Source of the DNA: Qipengyuania spongiae
Lineage (GTDB): Bacteria > Pseudomonadota > Alphaproteobacteria > Sphingomonadales > Sphingomonadaceae
Assembly (NCBI RefSeq): GCF_026168555.1
Contig: NZ_CP092471.1
Location: 1,684,501 to 1,748,500, forward strand
Reading direction: 5' to 3'
DNA: 64,000 nucleotides
Shown here: positions 36,183 to 47,363 of the stretch, one piece after another
Numbering within the stretch: position 1 is the first letter of the stretch
Layout: every line of letters starts with the position of its first letter
Made by a program: the position numbers and the translations under genes
Notes under the pieces: generated by a model
What the model saw: only the letters and a program-made list of their open reading frames with translations
What the model was told of the DNA's origin: nothing
Databases searched by the model: none

Positions 36183-36808
36183 TGTCTTTCCGTCTTAACT
36201 CTGTCCCGGCCCGCAAGCCGTTGAGCCGTGACGATCGCGGCACGACGCTGGTCGAATTCGCCCTGCTGGCGCCCGTCCTCATATTGCTGATCGCGGGTGG
36301 GATCGAACTCGGCAGGCTGGCGCTCATCAAATCGACGCTCGAGACGAGCACGGCCAGCGCCGCCCGGGAAATTCTCGTCGATCTCGAAGTTCCGGAAGAC
36401 GAGCGAGACCACGCCCTTCGCAGAATGATCACGAACCGCATCAAACCTCTGGGCGGTATCGACAGCGATACGGTTTTGATCGAGACCAAGGTCTACCGCA
36501 CCTTCGGCGACAGCTATCCCGAGAGCTTTTCGGACCTCAACGGGAATGGCCAGTACGACGGTCCGAACGGTACTTTCTCCGGCGAGCCATTCGACGATCG
36601 CAACCGCAACGGACGCTTCGATCTGGCCACTCAGCGCGAGGGCAAGCTGGGCGGGGCGGGCGATGTCGTTTCCTACGAGGTCAAGCTTCCGGTTCAGCTG
36701 CTCTTCGGCTTTCTGGCCCGCGATTGGGGCATGTCCGACGGCATCGTTCTCAAGTCGGAAATCGTCCTGCGAAACGAACCCGTAAAGACGTCGAGGCGTG
36801 TAGGATGA
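36182..36808 (+). CDS. TadE-like minor pilin with Asp/Asn-rich loops
   Basis: A 208-residue protein. I use ATG 36182, on the last base of the tadG stop; longer starts lie inside tadG. The TadE motif RGTTLVEFALLAPVLILLIA (about 20-39), with Glu five residues into the helix, precedes a periplasmic domain. Within it are two Asp/Asn-rich repeats, DLNGNGQYD (118-126) and DRNRNGRFD (139-147), that look like calcium-binding loops. It is coupled with the third gene by an ATGA overlap. Probably a minor component of a Flp/Tad-type apparatus. Confidence 0.85.
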   Translation: MSFRLNSVPARKPLSRDDRGTTLVEFALLAPVLILLIAGGIELGRLALIKSTLETSTASAAREILVDLEVPEDERDHALRRMITNRIKPLGGIDSDTVLIETKVYRTFGDSYPESFSDLNGNGQYDGPNGTFSGEPFDDRNRNGRFDLATQREGKLGGAGDVVSYEVKLPVQLLFGFLARDWGMSDGIVLKSEIVLRNEPVKTSRRVG

Positions 36809-37464
36809 AGGTGCGCCGATCCATCGGAAACGCCTTTCGGCGAATTGCCAATCTAGGCGAGGAGGGGATCGCCTTCATGGAGTTCGCCTTCCTGCTGCCG
36901 ATCTTCCTGATGGTGGTGCTGGGCGGGCTCGAGCTTGCCAATCTCACTCTCACCAATCTGAAGGTCCAGCGTCTGGCGAATCTCAGCGCGGATTTGATCT
37001 CGCAGAACGGGGTCGGCGGGAACCAGCTGAGCGAAATGCAGATCTACGACATTCTGGACGCGATGAATGTCAGCGCCAAGCCGCTGGACATGCGGGCGCG
37101 GGGACGCGTTATCTTGTCGAGTGTGATCGGCACGGATGCCAACAATGACGGCACCAGCGAGCGGCAGGATTTCGTCTGGCAGCGGTTCGACGGCGGGCTT
37201 CTCTCGGCGCGGCCAATGCTGGGCTGCTGGTCCGATCACGGCAATGTCGTGCTCCCCTCGCAGCGTCGCCTGTCGCCGAACGAGGTGATCTATCACGCGC
37301 AGGTCAGCTACGCCTACGAACCCTTGATCGGGGGGACCGTTCTCGAATGGCTGAACGTGCCCACCCTGATTACCAAGTCGGGTGCCTATCGCGGACGGAC
37401 GTCCAGCTTTCGGTCGGTCCTGGTCACGCCGGGATACGAGGCGAAGACCGACTGTAGAAGATAG
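36805..37464 (+). CDS. TadE-like minor pilin with an EF-hand-like loop
   Basis: A 219-residue protein from ATG 36805 overlapping the previous stop (ATGA). The TadE signature is GIAFMEFAFLLPIFLMVVLG (about 21-40), again with the conserved Glu. The periplasmic domain contains DANNDGTSE (111-119), a good EF-hand/dockerin-type loop D-x-N-x-D-G-x-x-E, and two Cys (about 155 and 217). It completes a three-gene TadG/TadE/TadE unit with no secretion ATPase or Flp pilin inside the window. Confidence 0.85.
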   Translation: MKVRRSIGNAFRRIANLGEEGIAFMEFAFLLPIFLMVVLGGLELANLTLTNLKVQRLANLSADLISQNGVGGNQLSEMQIYDILDAMNVSAKPLDMRARGRVILSSVIGTDANNDGTSERQDFVWQRFDGGLLSARPMLGCWSDHGNVVLPSQRRLSPNEVIYHAQVSYAYEPLIGGTVLEWLNVPTLITKSGAYRGRTSSFRSVLVTPGYEAKTDCRR

Positions 37465-37499
37465 AGGCCTGTTCCGGTGCTGGCCGCTGACGCGAGCGG

Positions 37500-38153
37500 T
37501 CAGTGATCCCCGGCAAGATCAAAAGCGTGGGGTGGCGGGGATTCCGACAGCCCTGCACCGACCAGAAAGAAGTCCATGCGCTCGTCCAGTCTCGCGGAGG
37601 AGGGTTCCGCCCCGATACCGTGACCGATGGCTTCGGTGTGCATGTCGCTGACGAAGAGATCGAGAAAAAGTTCGGCCAGCATTTCGGGGGACCGGTTCAT
37701 CGAAATGCCCCCGGCGCGCCATTTGCGGAACAGCATCTCGAGCGCGTTGCGGGTTCGCGACACGGTTCGTTCGAAAAACAACTGGGCGAAGTCGCGGTCG
37801 GCCATGCTTCGCGCCACCACGATCCGCACAAGTGAAATGGTCTCGGCTTCCAGCAAATGTTCTTGCAGCCCCGCTCCGACGCGGCGCAGGATTTCGGCCG
37901 GTGATCCTCCCGCAGCTTCGGCGGTTGCGATGATCGATTCGCCGGAATTGGGACTTTCGAAGATTACCGCTTCGAGGAGCCCCTCCTTGTTGCCGAAGAG
38001 CTTGTAGATGGTTGCCAGCGATCCCCCCGAGCGCGCCACGATGGCGCCAAGCGTCGTGTTCTCGAATCCCTGTTCGACGAACAAGGCCCGTGCCGCGTCC
38101 ACAATCGCTCGTCTGCGCCGATCAAGACGACAAAGTTCTGCGGGATCAATCAT
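37500..38153 (-). CDS. TetR-family repressor, AcrR-like
   Basis: A 217-residue protein starting at ATG 38153; the upstream in-frame extension overlaps the pump promoter. The N-terminal DNA-binding domain reads RRAIVDAARALFVEQGFENT and AIVARSGGSLATIYKLFGNK (about 10-55), a standard TetR helix-turn-helix. The C-terminal half resembles AcrR/TetR_C-type ligand domains. It is divergent from an RND efflux operon, with a perfect palindrome (38191-38210) between, so it most likely represses both. Confidence 0.88.
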   Translation of the reverse strand: MIDPAELCRLDRRRRAIVDAARALFVEQGFENTTLGAIVARSGGSLATIYKLFGNKEGLLEAVIFESPNSGESIIATAEAAGGSPAEILRRVGAGLQEHLLEAETISLVRIVVARSMADRDFAQLFFERTVSRTRNALEMLFRKWRAGGISMNRSPEMLAELFLDLFVSDMHTEAIGHGIGAEPSSARLDERMDFFLVGAGLSESPPPHAFDLAGDH

Positions 38154-38190
38154 CTGTGATAGAATCCATGAAAGCGGGTTGCGGGGCAAG

Positions 38191-38210
38191 GGTGTAATCA
38201 CTATTACACC
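38191..38210. promoter_or_regulatory. Perfect palindrome, probable TetR operator
   Basis: GGTGTAAT-CACT-ATTACACC has 8-bp perfect arms and a 4-bp spacer. It lies 38 bases from the tetR start and 51 from the acrA start. A possible RND promoter follows directly: TTCGCA at 38211 and TATAAC at 38234 with 17-bp spacing. Binding here would block RNA polymerase for the pump. Confidence 0.75.
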
Positions 38211-38260
38211 TTCGCAATTGCACAAAATCGCATTATAACTGACCGAAAGCACCGTTCCCC

Positions 38261-39451
38261 ATGATGCGCCACCTCGCCGGCCTCGCTGCCAGCCTTCTCC
38301 TTCTCGCATGTTCCGGTCCGGAAGCGCCGCCCGAGCCGCAGGCCGTTCCGGTGCGCACGATCACCGTTGCGCGGCAGGCCGTGCCGAACGTCATCGAACT
38401 GCCGGGGCGTGTGGAGGCGGTGCGATCCGCGGAGGTACGGGCGCGGGTGACCGGCATCGTGCAGGAACGGCTCTTCGAGGAGGGCACCGATGTCCGCGAG
38501 GGTCAGCCCCTCTTCCGCATCGATCCACGCGAATTGCGTGCGAGCTACGCCCAGACCCAGGCCGCTCTCGAGAGGGCGCGGGCGACCGCATCCAATGCGC
38601 GCGCAGTCGTGGAGCGCTACCGTCCGCTGGTGGACGAAAACGCGATCAGCGGTCAGGAATACGACGCGGCGCTGGCTGCCTCGCGCGAGGCAGAGGCCAA
38701 TGTCGCGCAGATTCGCGCGCAGCTCGAAGCGTCGTCGCTGCAGCTCGGCTACACCACCGTCCGTGCTCCGATCGCCGGTCGCGTGGGACGAGGGCTGATT
38801 ACCGAAGGCGCACTAGTCAGTCAGGCCGAGGGCACGCTGATGACCCGGATCGAGCAGATTTCGCCGGTCTATGTCAGCTTCTCGCAGGCTGCGAGCGAGG
38901 TCCTGAGGCTTCGCCGTGCGATCACGGCGGGCGAAGTCGATCTCGACGAGAACGACCGGGTCGAGGTCCGCCTGACTTTCAGCGACGGCACCGAGTATCC
39001 CATTCCCGGCTATATCGACTTTCTCGCCTTTTCCGTCGATCAGCAGACCGGAACGGTCGAGCTGCGCGCCGAGTTTCCCAATCCGCAGCAGCTTCTGATT
39101 CCGGGCGAGTTCGTCCGCGCCCGCATCTACGCCGGTGAAATCCAGAACGGATTGAGCGTTCCGCAGCGCGCGGTGAACCTTACCGAACAGGGCGGCTCCG
39201 TCTTCGTGGTGGACCGGAACGGGCAAGCCGCCATGCGCCAGATCGAACTCGGCGCCATGGTCGGCGGAAACTGGATCGTCGAGAGCGGGCTCAATCCCGG
39301 CGATCGGGTGATCGTCAGCAATGTGCAGAAGATCCGCCCCGGCGCGCCGGTGCAGATCGTGACCACGCCGACCGGACGCCGTCCGGCTGGGCAATCCACT
39401 CCCAACCGATCGACAGCCAACCAACCCGCAGCCCAGCGCCAGGATCGCTGA
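38261..39451 (+). CDS. acrA: RND efflux periplasmic adaptor (AcrA/MexA-like lipoprotein)
   Basis: A 396-residue adaptor. The lipoprotein signal RHLAGLAASLLLLAC has its lipobox Cys near residue 17. The barrel-sandwich (VELPGRVEAV-type segment VIELPGRVEAVRSAEVRARV) encloses an alpha hairpin (about 95-165), followed by YTTVRAPIAGRVGRGLITEG and a beta-barrel with FPNPQQLLIPGEFVRARIY, the classical AcrA/MexA signature. It links AcrB (next gene, 3-base gap) with the outer-membrane factor. ATGs at 38261 and 38264 are equivalent. Probably repressed by the divergent TetR. Confidence 0.93.
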   Translation: MMRHLAGLAASLLLLACSGPEAPPEPQAVPVRTITVARQAVPNVIELPGRVEAVRSAEVRARVTGIVQERLFEEGTDVREGQPLFRIDPRELRASYAQTQAALERARATASNARAVVERYRPLVDENAISGQEYDAALAASREAEANVAQIRAQLEASSLQLGYTTVRAPIAGRVGRGLITEGALVSQAEGTLMTRIEQISPVYVSFSQAASEVLRLRRAITAGEVDLDENDRVEVRLTFSDGTEYPIPGYIDFLAFSVDQQTGTVELRAEFPNPQQLLIPGEFVRARIYAGEIQNGLSVPQRAVNLTEQGGSVFVVDRNGQAAMRQIELGAMVGGNWIVESGLNPGDRVIVSNVQKIRPGAPVQIVTTPTGRRPAGQSTPNRSTANQPAAQRQDR

Positions 39452-39454
39452 GCC

Positions 39455-42400
39455 GTGGCACGTTTCTTCATCGACCGGCCGATCTTCGCCTGGGTGGTGT
39501 CGCTCGGCATTCTGCTCGCGGGGTTCATTGCCCTGCGCGCCCTGCCGATCGAGCAATATCCCGAAGTCGCGCCTCCGTCGCTCGCGATCAACGTCGTCTA
39601 TCCCGGCGCCGACGCCGAGACGCTGGAGCAGAACGTCACTCAGGTGATCGAGCAGCAGCTGAACGGGGTCGAGGGCTTCCTCTACATGGCCTCCTCCAGC
39701 GCCTCGAACGGAACCGCGACGATCACGCTCACCTTCGAGGCGGGCACGGATATCGACATCGCGCAAACCGAGGTCCAGAACCGGCTGAGCACGGTCGAGG
39801 CGCGGCTGCCGGAAGAGGTCCGCCGACAGGGCATCACCGTGCGCCAGGCCAACGCGGGCTTTCTGCTGATCGTCGCGTTGACCTCGGAAAGCGGGGCGCT
39901 GAACACCACCGATCTCGGCAACATCGCTTCCAACCAGGTTCTCGACGAACTGCGCCGGGTGAACGGTGTCGGCGACGTGACCCTGTTCGGTTCGCAATAT
40001 GCGATGCGCATCTGGCTCGATCCCGAGGCGCTCGCTTCCTACAATCTGTCGCCTTCCGCCGTGCTCGCCGAAATCCGCGAACAGAACGCGCAGACCGCCG
40101 GCGGCTCGATCGGCGCGAAGCCGCTTGCCGACGGGCAGCAGATTACCGCGACCATCACCACCGAGGGACGGTTCTCGACCGTTCGCGAGTTCGAAGACAT
40201 CATTCTACGCGCCGACAGCGGCGCCGCCGTCGTGCGCCTGGGCGAAGTCGCCAGGGTCGAGATCGGTGCGCAGAGCTACGCCACCTCGACCACGCTCAAC
40301 GGCCAGCCGATGGCCGGCATGGCGATTCAGCTTGCCACCGGAGCGAACGCTCTGGCGGCAGCGGAGGGGGTCAAGGCGCGTATGGCGGAAATCGCCGAGG
40401 GCCTGCCGGCGGATGTCTCCTGGTCGATACCCTACGACACCACGCCCTTCGTCGAGGCATCGGTCGAGGAAGTCGTGAAGACGCTGGTCGAAGCGATGGT
40501 GCTCGTCTTCCTCGTCATGTTCCTGTTCCTGCAGAACTGGCGCGCGACGCTGATCCCGACGCTGGTCGTGCCGATCGCGCTGGCTGGCGCGTGCCTCGGC
40601 TTGTGGCTGTTCGGCTTCTCGATCAATGTCCTCTCGCTGTTCGGCATGGTTCTCGCGATCGGCATTCTTGTCGACGACGCGATCGTCGTGATCGAGAATG
40701 TCGAGCGGATCATGCGCGAAGAGGGCCTGCCGCCGCTGGAGGCGACACGCAAGGCGATGGGGCAGATCACCGGGGCGATCATCGGCATCACGCTCGTCCT
40801 CATTGCGGTGTTCGTGCCGATGGCCTTCTTCCCGGGATCGACGGGCGGAATCTATCGCCAGTTCTCGGTCACGCTGTCGATCGCAATCTTCTTTTCCGCG
40901 TTCCTCGCGTTGTCGCTCACCCCGGCGCTGTGCGCCACTTTCCTCAAGCCGATTGCTGAAGGGCATGGCGAGGGCGGAGAGGTAGAGCTCGATCGCGAGG
41001 CGGAAGAACAGCCCGGCTGGCGTGGTCGGTTCGCGCGTGTTCGCAATATGTCCGCTCGTTTCTTCGGGCGGTTCAATCGCTGGTTCGCCCGGATGCAGGA
41101 AAAATACGGCCGTGCGAACGACAGCATATTGTCGCGGCCCTGGCGTGCCTTTGCGGTGTTCCTCGCGCTTGGTCTGGTAACGGTGCTGCTGTTCGCGCGC
41201 CTTCCCTCAGCCTTCCTGCCGACCGAGGATCAAGGTTTCCTTATCACCGCGGTCCAGGCTCCGCCCGGGGCCTCGCAGGAGCGCACCGACGAGGCGCTCG
41301 AGCCGATCACCGATTGGTGGCTGGCGCGCGACGAGGTCGAGAACCTCGTCGTCGTGCGCGGGTTCAGCTTTTTCGGACAGGGCCAGAACAATGCGCTGAT
41401 GTTCGCCTCGTTCAAGCCGTGGGGCGAACGCACCGGCGATGGCAGCGCCGCCGACGAAATCCTCGGCCAGGCAATGGGTGTGTTCAGCCAGGTCGAAGGC
41501 GCGATCGCCTTCGTCATCCAGCCGCCCGCTATCCAGTCGCTCGGTCAGGCGAGCGGGTTCACGCTGAAATTGCAGGATCGCGGCGGACTTGGCCGCGAGG
41601 CGCTGACGGCCGCGCGAGACCAGTTGCTCGGGATGGCATCGCAGAGCGCCCTGATCGCCAACTTGCGTCCCGAAGATCAGGGGCCGAGCCCCGAAGTCGC
41701 GATCGACATCGACCGGGTTCAGGCGCGCGCGCTCGGGCTTTCGCTTGCCGACGTCAACGCCTCGCTCTCGATCGCTTTCGGTTCGGCCTATGCCAACGAC
41801 TTCAATCGCGACGGGCGGGTGCTTCAGGTGCTGGTTCAGGCCGACGCGCCCTATCGCATGACGCCGGACGACATTCTGGCGCTGCGCGTTGCCAATGCAC
41901 AGGGCGAGACGGTGCCGTTCAGCGCTTTCGCAACCGCCGAATGGTCGGCCGCTCCGGCGAGCCTGGCGCGCTATAACGGTTATCCGGCAATGACCCTGTC
42001 GGGCATGGCCGCTCCCGGAGAATCGTCCGGCGCGGCGCTGGCCGAGATGGAGCAGCTGGCGAGCCAGCTTCCCGCCGGGATCGGCTACGAATGGACCGGC
42101 ATCTCCTATGAGGAGAAGCAGGCCGGCGGCCAGATCGGCCTTCTGCTCGGTCTGTCGGTGGTGGTGGTGTTCCTGGTGCTCGCCGCGCTCTACGAGAGCT
42201 GGGCGGTGCCGCTTGCCGTTCTGCTGATCGTGCCGATGGGCGTGCTCGGCGCGGTGCTGTTCTCGATGCTGCGGGGCTTGTCGGCGGACGTCTATTTCAA
42301 TGTCGGCCTCATCACCATCATCGGTCTTGCCGCCAAGAACGCGATCCTGATCGTCGAGTTCGCGATCGAGGAAGAGGAACGGGGTTTGAGGCGGATCGAC

Positions 42401-42718
42401 GCCGTCAAGGCGGCGGCGCGCCTGCGCCTTCGCCCGATCATCATGACCTCGCTCGCCTTCACCATGGGCATGGTCCCGCTGGTGCTCGCGAGCGGCGCGG
42501 GTGCGGCCAGCCGCATCGCGGTCGGCACAGGCGTTGCCGGCGGCATGATCGCGGCAACCGTGTTCGGTATCTTCCTCATCCCGATGCTCTACCTCCTCGT
42601 TCGCCGCAATATCAGCCGCAAGAACCCGGTTGCGACCGGCGGCCACGAGGGCGATCGACACCATACCGGGCCGCTCGCCGGCGAGCCGGAAACCTCGACC
42701 GAAGGGAGTGCCCGATAA
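39455..42718 (+). CDS. acrB: HAE1-family RND multidrug efflux pump (AcrB-like)
   Basis: A 1087-residue inner-membrane trimeric pump starting at GTG 39455. The N-terminus ARFFIDRPIFAWVVSLGILL is typical. The proton-relay pair lies in GILVDDAIVVIENVERIM (Asp 407 and 408), and the partner Lys in GLAAKNAILIVEFAIEEEE. Motif NVLSLFGMVLAIG is also present. It is about 45 residues longer than AcrB, because of a cytoplasmic, charged insertion near 500-545 (EGHGEGGEVELDREAEEQP). It overlaps the downstream outer-membrane factor by one base (TAATG). Exports amphiphilic drugs using the proton gradient. Confidence 0.95.
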   Translation: MARFFIDRPIFAWVVSLGILLAGFIALRALPIEQYPEVAPPSLAINVVYPGADAETLEQNVTQVIEQQLNGVEGFLYMASSSASNGTATITLTFEAGTDIDIAQTEVQNRLSTVEARLPEEVRRQGITVRQANAGFLLIVALTSESGALNTTDLGNIASNQVLDELRRVNGVGDVTLFGSQYAMRIWLDPEALASYNLSPSAVLAEIREQNAQTAGGSIGAKPLADGQQITATITTEGRFSTVREFEDIILRADSGAAVVRLGEVARVEIGAQSYATSTTLNGQPMAGMAIQLATGANALAAAEGVKARMAEIAEGLPADVSWSIPYDTTPFVEASVEEVVKTLVEAMVLVFLVMFLFLQNWRATLIPTLVVPIALAGACLGLWLFGFSINVLSLFGMVLAIGILVDDAIVVIENVERIMREEGLPPLEATRKAMGQITGAIIGITLVLIAVFVPMAFFPGSTGGIYRQFSVTLSIAIFFSAFLALSLTPALCATFLKPIAEGHGEGGEVELDREAEEQPGWRGRFARVRNMSARFFGRFNRWFARMQEKYGRANDSILSRPWRAFAVFLALGLVTVLLFARLPSAFLPTEDQGFLITAVQAPPGASQERTDEALEPITDWWLARDEVENLVVVRGFSFFGQGQNNALMFASFKPWGERTGDGSAADEILGQAMGVFSQVEGAIAFVIQPPAIQSLGQASGFTLKLQDRGGLGREALTAARDQLLGMASQSALIANLRPEDQGPSPEVAIDIDRVQARALGLSLADVNASLSIAFGSAYANDFNRDGRVLQVLVQADAPYRMTPDDILALRVANAQGETVPFSAFATAEWSAAPASLARYNGYPAMTLSGMAAPGESSGAALAEMEQLASQLPAGIGYEWTGISYEEKQAGGQIGLLLGLSVVVVFLVLAALYESWAVPLAVLLIVPMGVLGAVLFSMLRGLSADVYFNVGLITIIGLAAKNAILIVEFAIEEEERGLRRIDAVKAAARLRLRPIIMTSLAFTMGMVPLVLASGAGAASRIAVGTGVAGGMIAATVFGIFLIPMLYLLVRRNISRKNPVATGGHEGDRHHTGPLAGEPETSTEGSAR

Positions 42719-44175
42719 TGGCGCGTTCGCTCCGATCCCTCCTTGCCGTCACCGTGGCGTCGAGCATGCTGGGGGCCTGTGCCAGCATGGCGCCCGACCA
42801 TGTCCGCCCCGAAGGCGCCACCTCGGCCGCGTTCGATCCGGAATACCGGCCCGATGGCGAGGTGATCGCGTCGCAGCTGTCCTATCGCGACTGGTTTCCC
42901 GATCCGCGTTTGCAGGGCCTGATTTCCAGCGCGCTTGCGAACAACCGCGATCTGCTCGCGGCGACCGCGCGGATCGAGCAGGCCCGCGCGCGCTATCGCA
43001 TTCAGGACAGCCGCCGCCTGCCGACCGTGGTGGCGAATGCCAGCGGGACCCGCACGCGTCAGCCGCTCGGTGTCAATCCCGCACTCGATATCGGCGACGT
43101 GGAAGGCGCGCCGGCATCGGTCACGTTCAACCGCTTCGATATCGGCGTGGGCGTGAGCGCGTTCGAACTCGACTTCTGGGGACGGATCGCCAGTCTCAGC
43201 GAGGCGGCCCGGGCCGAATACCTCGCAACGGTCGCGGCGCAGCGCGCGTTCTATCTTTCGCTGATCGCCGACACCGCGACGACCTATTTCGAGATCGTCG
43301 AGACCGAAGAACAGATCGCGCTGGCCGAGGCGACGGCCGAAAGCCGACGCGAGGGGCTGCGGATCGCGCGTCTCAGGCTGGACAATGGCGTGACCTCGGC
43401 GCTTCCCTACCGCCAGGCCGAAACCCTGCTCACTCAGGCGGAACAACAGCTGGCCAGCGAGCAACTGGCGCTGGCTCAGCTACGCAATCAGCTCGCCGTT
43501 CTGGTCGGGGGCGTCGTTCCTGCCGGCCTGCCCGAAGGCCTTTCGCTGACCCAGCAGGGCGACGATCGCCGGCTGGCTGCGGGACTTCCTTCCGACCTGC
43601 TTCTGGTCCGTCCAGACATCATAGCGGCCGAAGAGCGGCTGCGCGCGGCCCGGGCCAATATCGGTGCAGCGCGGGCAGCCTTCTTTCCGACCATCTCGCT
43701 GACGGGCAATGCCGGGCTGGCCTCGAACAGTCTGGGAGATCTCTTCGGATCCGATGGCTTCGCGTGGAGCTTCGGACCGGCAATTTCCCTCCCGATTTTC
43801 GACTGGGGCGCCCGCGAGGCCGATCTCGACCTTGCACAGGCGCTGGAGGTCGAGCAGGTCGCCAATTACGACCGCACCGTGCAGACCGCCTTCAGGGAGG
43901 TGTCGGACGCTCTGGCGGGCCGCCGCTGGCTCTACGAACAGGTCGAGACGCTGGAACGCGCGGTCGATGCGCAGGAGCGGATCGCGCGTATTGCGCGGTT
44001 GCGCTATCGCGAAGGGGTCGCCGACTACCTCGAAGTGCTGGACGCCGAACGCAACCTGTTCAGCGCCCGCCAGCAATTGCTCGCGACCGAGCGAGCATGG
44101 TTGCAGAACAGGGCGACATTGTTCGTCGCGCTGGGCGGCGGAGGCGAACCGGGGACGGCTATCTCCGCACGGTGA
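42718..44175 (+). CDS. NodT/OprM-family outer-membrane efflux lipoprotein
   Basis: A 485-residue outer-membrane factor. The lipoprotein signal (RSLLAVTVASSMLGAC) has Cys at about residue 20. Two OEP domains follow, with SYRDWFPDPRLQGLISSALA near the start and the RRP-type motif LVRPDIIAAEERLRAARANI near 300. It completes the AcrAB-type operon and is paralogous to the NodT protein of the EmrAB operon. Its transcription ends at the hairpin 44229-44256. Confidence 0.93.
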   Translation: MARSLRSLLAVTVASSMLGACASMAPDHVRPEGATSAAFDPEYRPDGEVIASQLSYRDWFPDPRLQGLISSALANNRDLLAATARIEQARARYRIQDSRRLPTVVANASGTRTRQPLGVNPALDIGDVEGAPASVTFNRFDIGVGVSAFELDFWGRIASLSEAARAEYLATVAAQRAFYLSLIADTATTYFEIVETEEQIALAEATAESRREGLRIARLRLDNGVTSALPYRQAETLLTQAEQQLASEQLALAQLRNQLAVLVGGVVPAGLPEGLSLTQQGDDRRLAAGLPSDLLLVRPDIIAAEERLRAARANIGAARAAFFPTISLTGNAGLASNSLGDLFGSDGFAWSFGPAISLPIFDWGAREADLDLAQALEVEQVANYDRTVQTAFREVSDALAGRRWLYEQVETLERAVDAQERIARIARLRYREGVADYLEVLDAERNLFSARQQLLATERAWLQNRATLFVALGGGGEPGTAISAR

Positions 44176-44228
44176 CCGGAACTCGGGTCGAGGAATCGGT
44201 CTGCTGCCGATCGCGTCCCGAACGAGAA

Positions 44229-44256
44229 AACCCCGCCACATCGCAATGGCGGGGTT
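44229..44256. terminator. Bidirectional terminator between RND operon and pfpI
   Basis: AACCCCGCCA pairs perfectly with TGGCGGGGTT around an 8-base loop. A-rich sequence before and T-rich after allow termination of both convergent transcripts. Confidence 0.8.
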
Positions 44257-44280
44257 TCGTGCTCCTAGGACCGACCGGCG

Positions 44281-44847
44281 TCAGGCGCTTTCGAGTTCCT
44301 TGTCCTCGACCATCACGCCCAGCGCTTCGATCAGCGCCTTGGAAAAGGCCGGGATATCGTCCGGATTGCGGCTCGTAATGAGATTGCCGTCCTTGGCGAC
44401 TTCCTGATCGACGACATTGGCGCCCGCATTCTTCAGATCGGTGCGGATCGAGGTGTAGCAGGTGGCGGTCTTGCCTTCGACGACACCGGCCTCGATCAGC
44501 ATCCACGGCGCATGGCAGATGGCGGCGATCGGCTTTCCGGCGTCATTGAATTCGCGCACGATCGCGACAGCGCGGTCGTTCGCGCGCAGAAGGTCGGGAT
44601 TGATCTGGCCACCGGGAATGAGCAGCGCGTCGAATTCCGAACAATCGGAAGTATCGTCGACCGTCTTGTCGACCTTCACGCTCTTGCCCCAGTCGTCCTG
44701 ATCCCAGCCCTTGATCTCGCCGCTTTCGAGGCTGACCACGACCGTATCGATCCCGGCCTTTTCGAGGTTCGCCTTGGGCTTCATCAGCTCGGACTGCTCG
44801 AAGCCGTCGGTGGCAAGAATCATGACGGTTTTGGCGTTGCTGGACAT
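44281..44847 (-). CDS. PfpI/DJ-1-family protein (YhbO-like)
   Basis: A 188-residue protein starting at ATG 44847, with the strong AAGGAG 8 bases upstream; a longer in-frame start is rejected. The core shows TVMILATDGFEQSELMKPK at the start, the conserved Glu of the triad in DGFEQSE, and the nucleophile Cys in AICHAPWMLIEAG (about 103-115) followed by His. PfpI/DJ-1 proteins act in protein deglycation or stress protection rather than bulk proteolysis. Monocistronic, convergent to the RND operon. Confidence 0.9.
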   Translation of the reverse strand: MSSNAKTVMILATDGFEQSELMKPKANLEKAGIDTVVVSLESGEIKGWDQDDWGKSVKVDKTVDDTSDCSEFDALLIPGGQINPDLLRANDRAVAIVREFNDAGKPIAAICHAPWMLIEAGVVEGKTATCYTSIRTDLKNAGANVVDQEVAKDGNLITSRNPDDIPAFSKALIEALGVMVEDKELESA

Positions 44848-44945
44848 GGAAGTGCTCCTTGATTTGCGTTTGCCTGTCCAACGCGCCGGGCACGGCCACC
44901 GTTCCGCTCTTCTAGCCGGGGCGAGGCGGTGGTAGGGCGGGCCGC

Positions 44946-47252
<2,307 letters not shown>

Positions 47253-47284
47253 GGCGGTCTTCGCGCGCGGTCCCGGACGAGAAA

Positions 47285-47316
47285 AGGGCCGGAAGCGGTA
47301 TTCCGCCTCCGGCCCT
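47285..47316. terminator. Hairpin terminator between parC and the convergent gene
   Basis: AGGGCCGGA (47285-47293) pairs with TCCGGCCCT (47308-47316), with an inner GCGG/CCGC extension. It separates parC from the convergent gene at 47364. Confidence 0.7.
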
Positions 47317-47363
47317 GTCATCTTGTCGGCTGCGGCTCGAAGAGCCGGCCATGCCGGTCCGGT

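Noticed and set aside
41207..42664. 485-codon minus-strand frame inside acrB
   Set aside because: Antisense shadow of acrB; composition rich in His, Arg and Asp without motifs.
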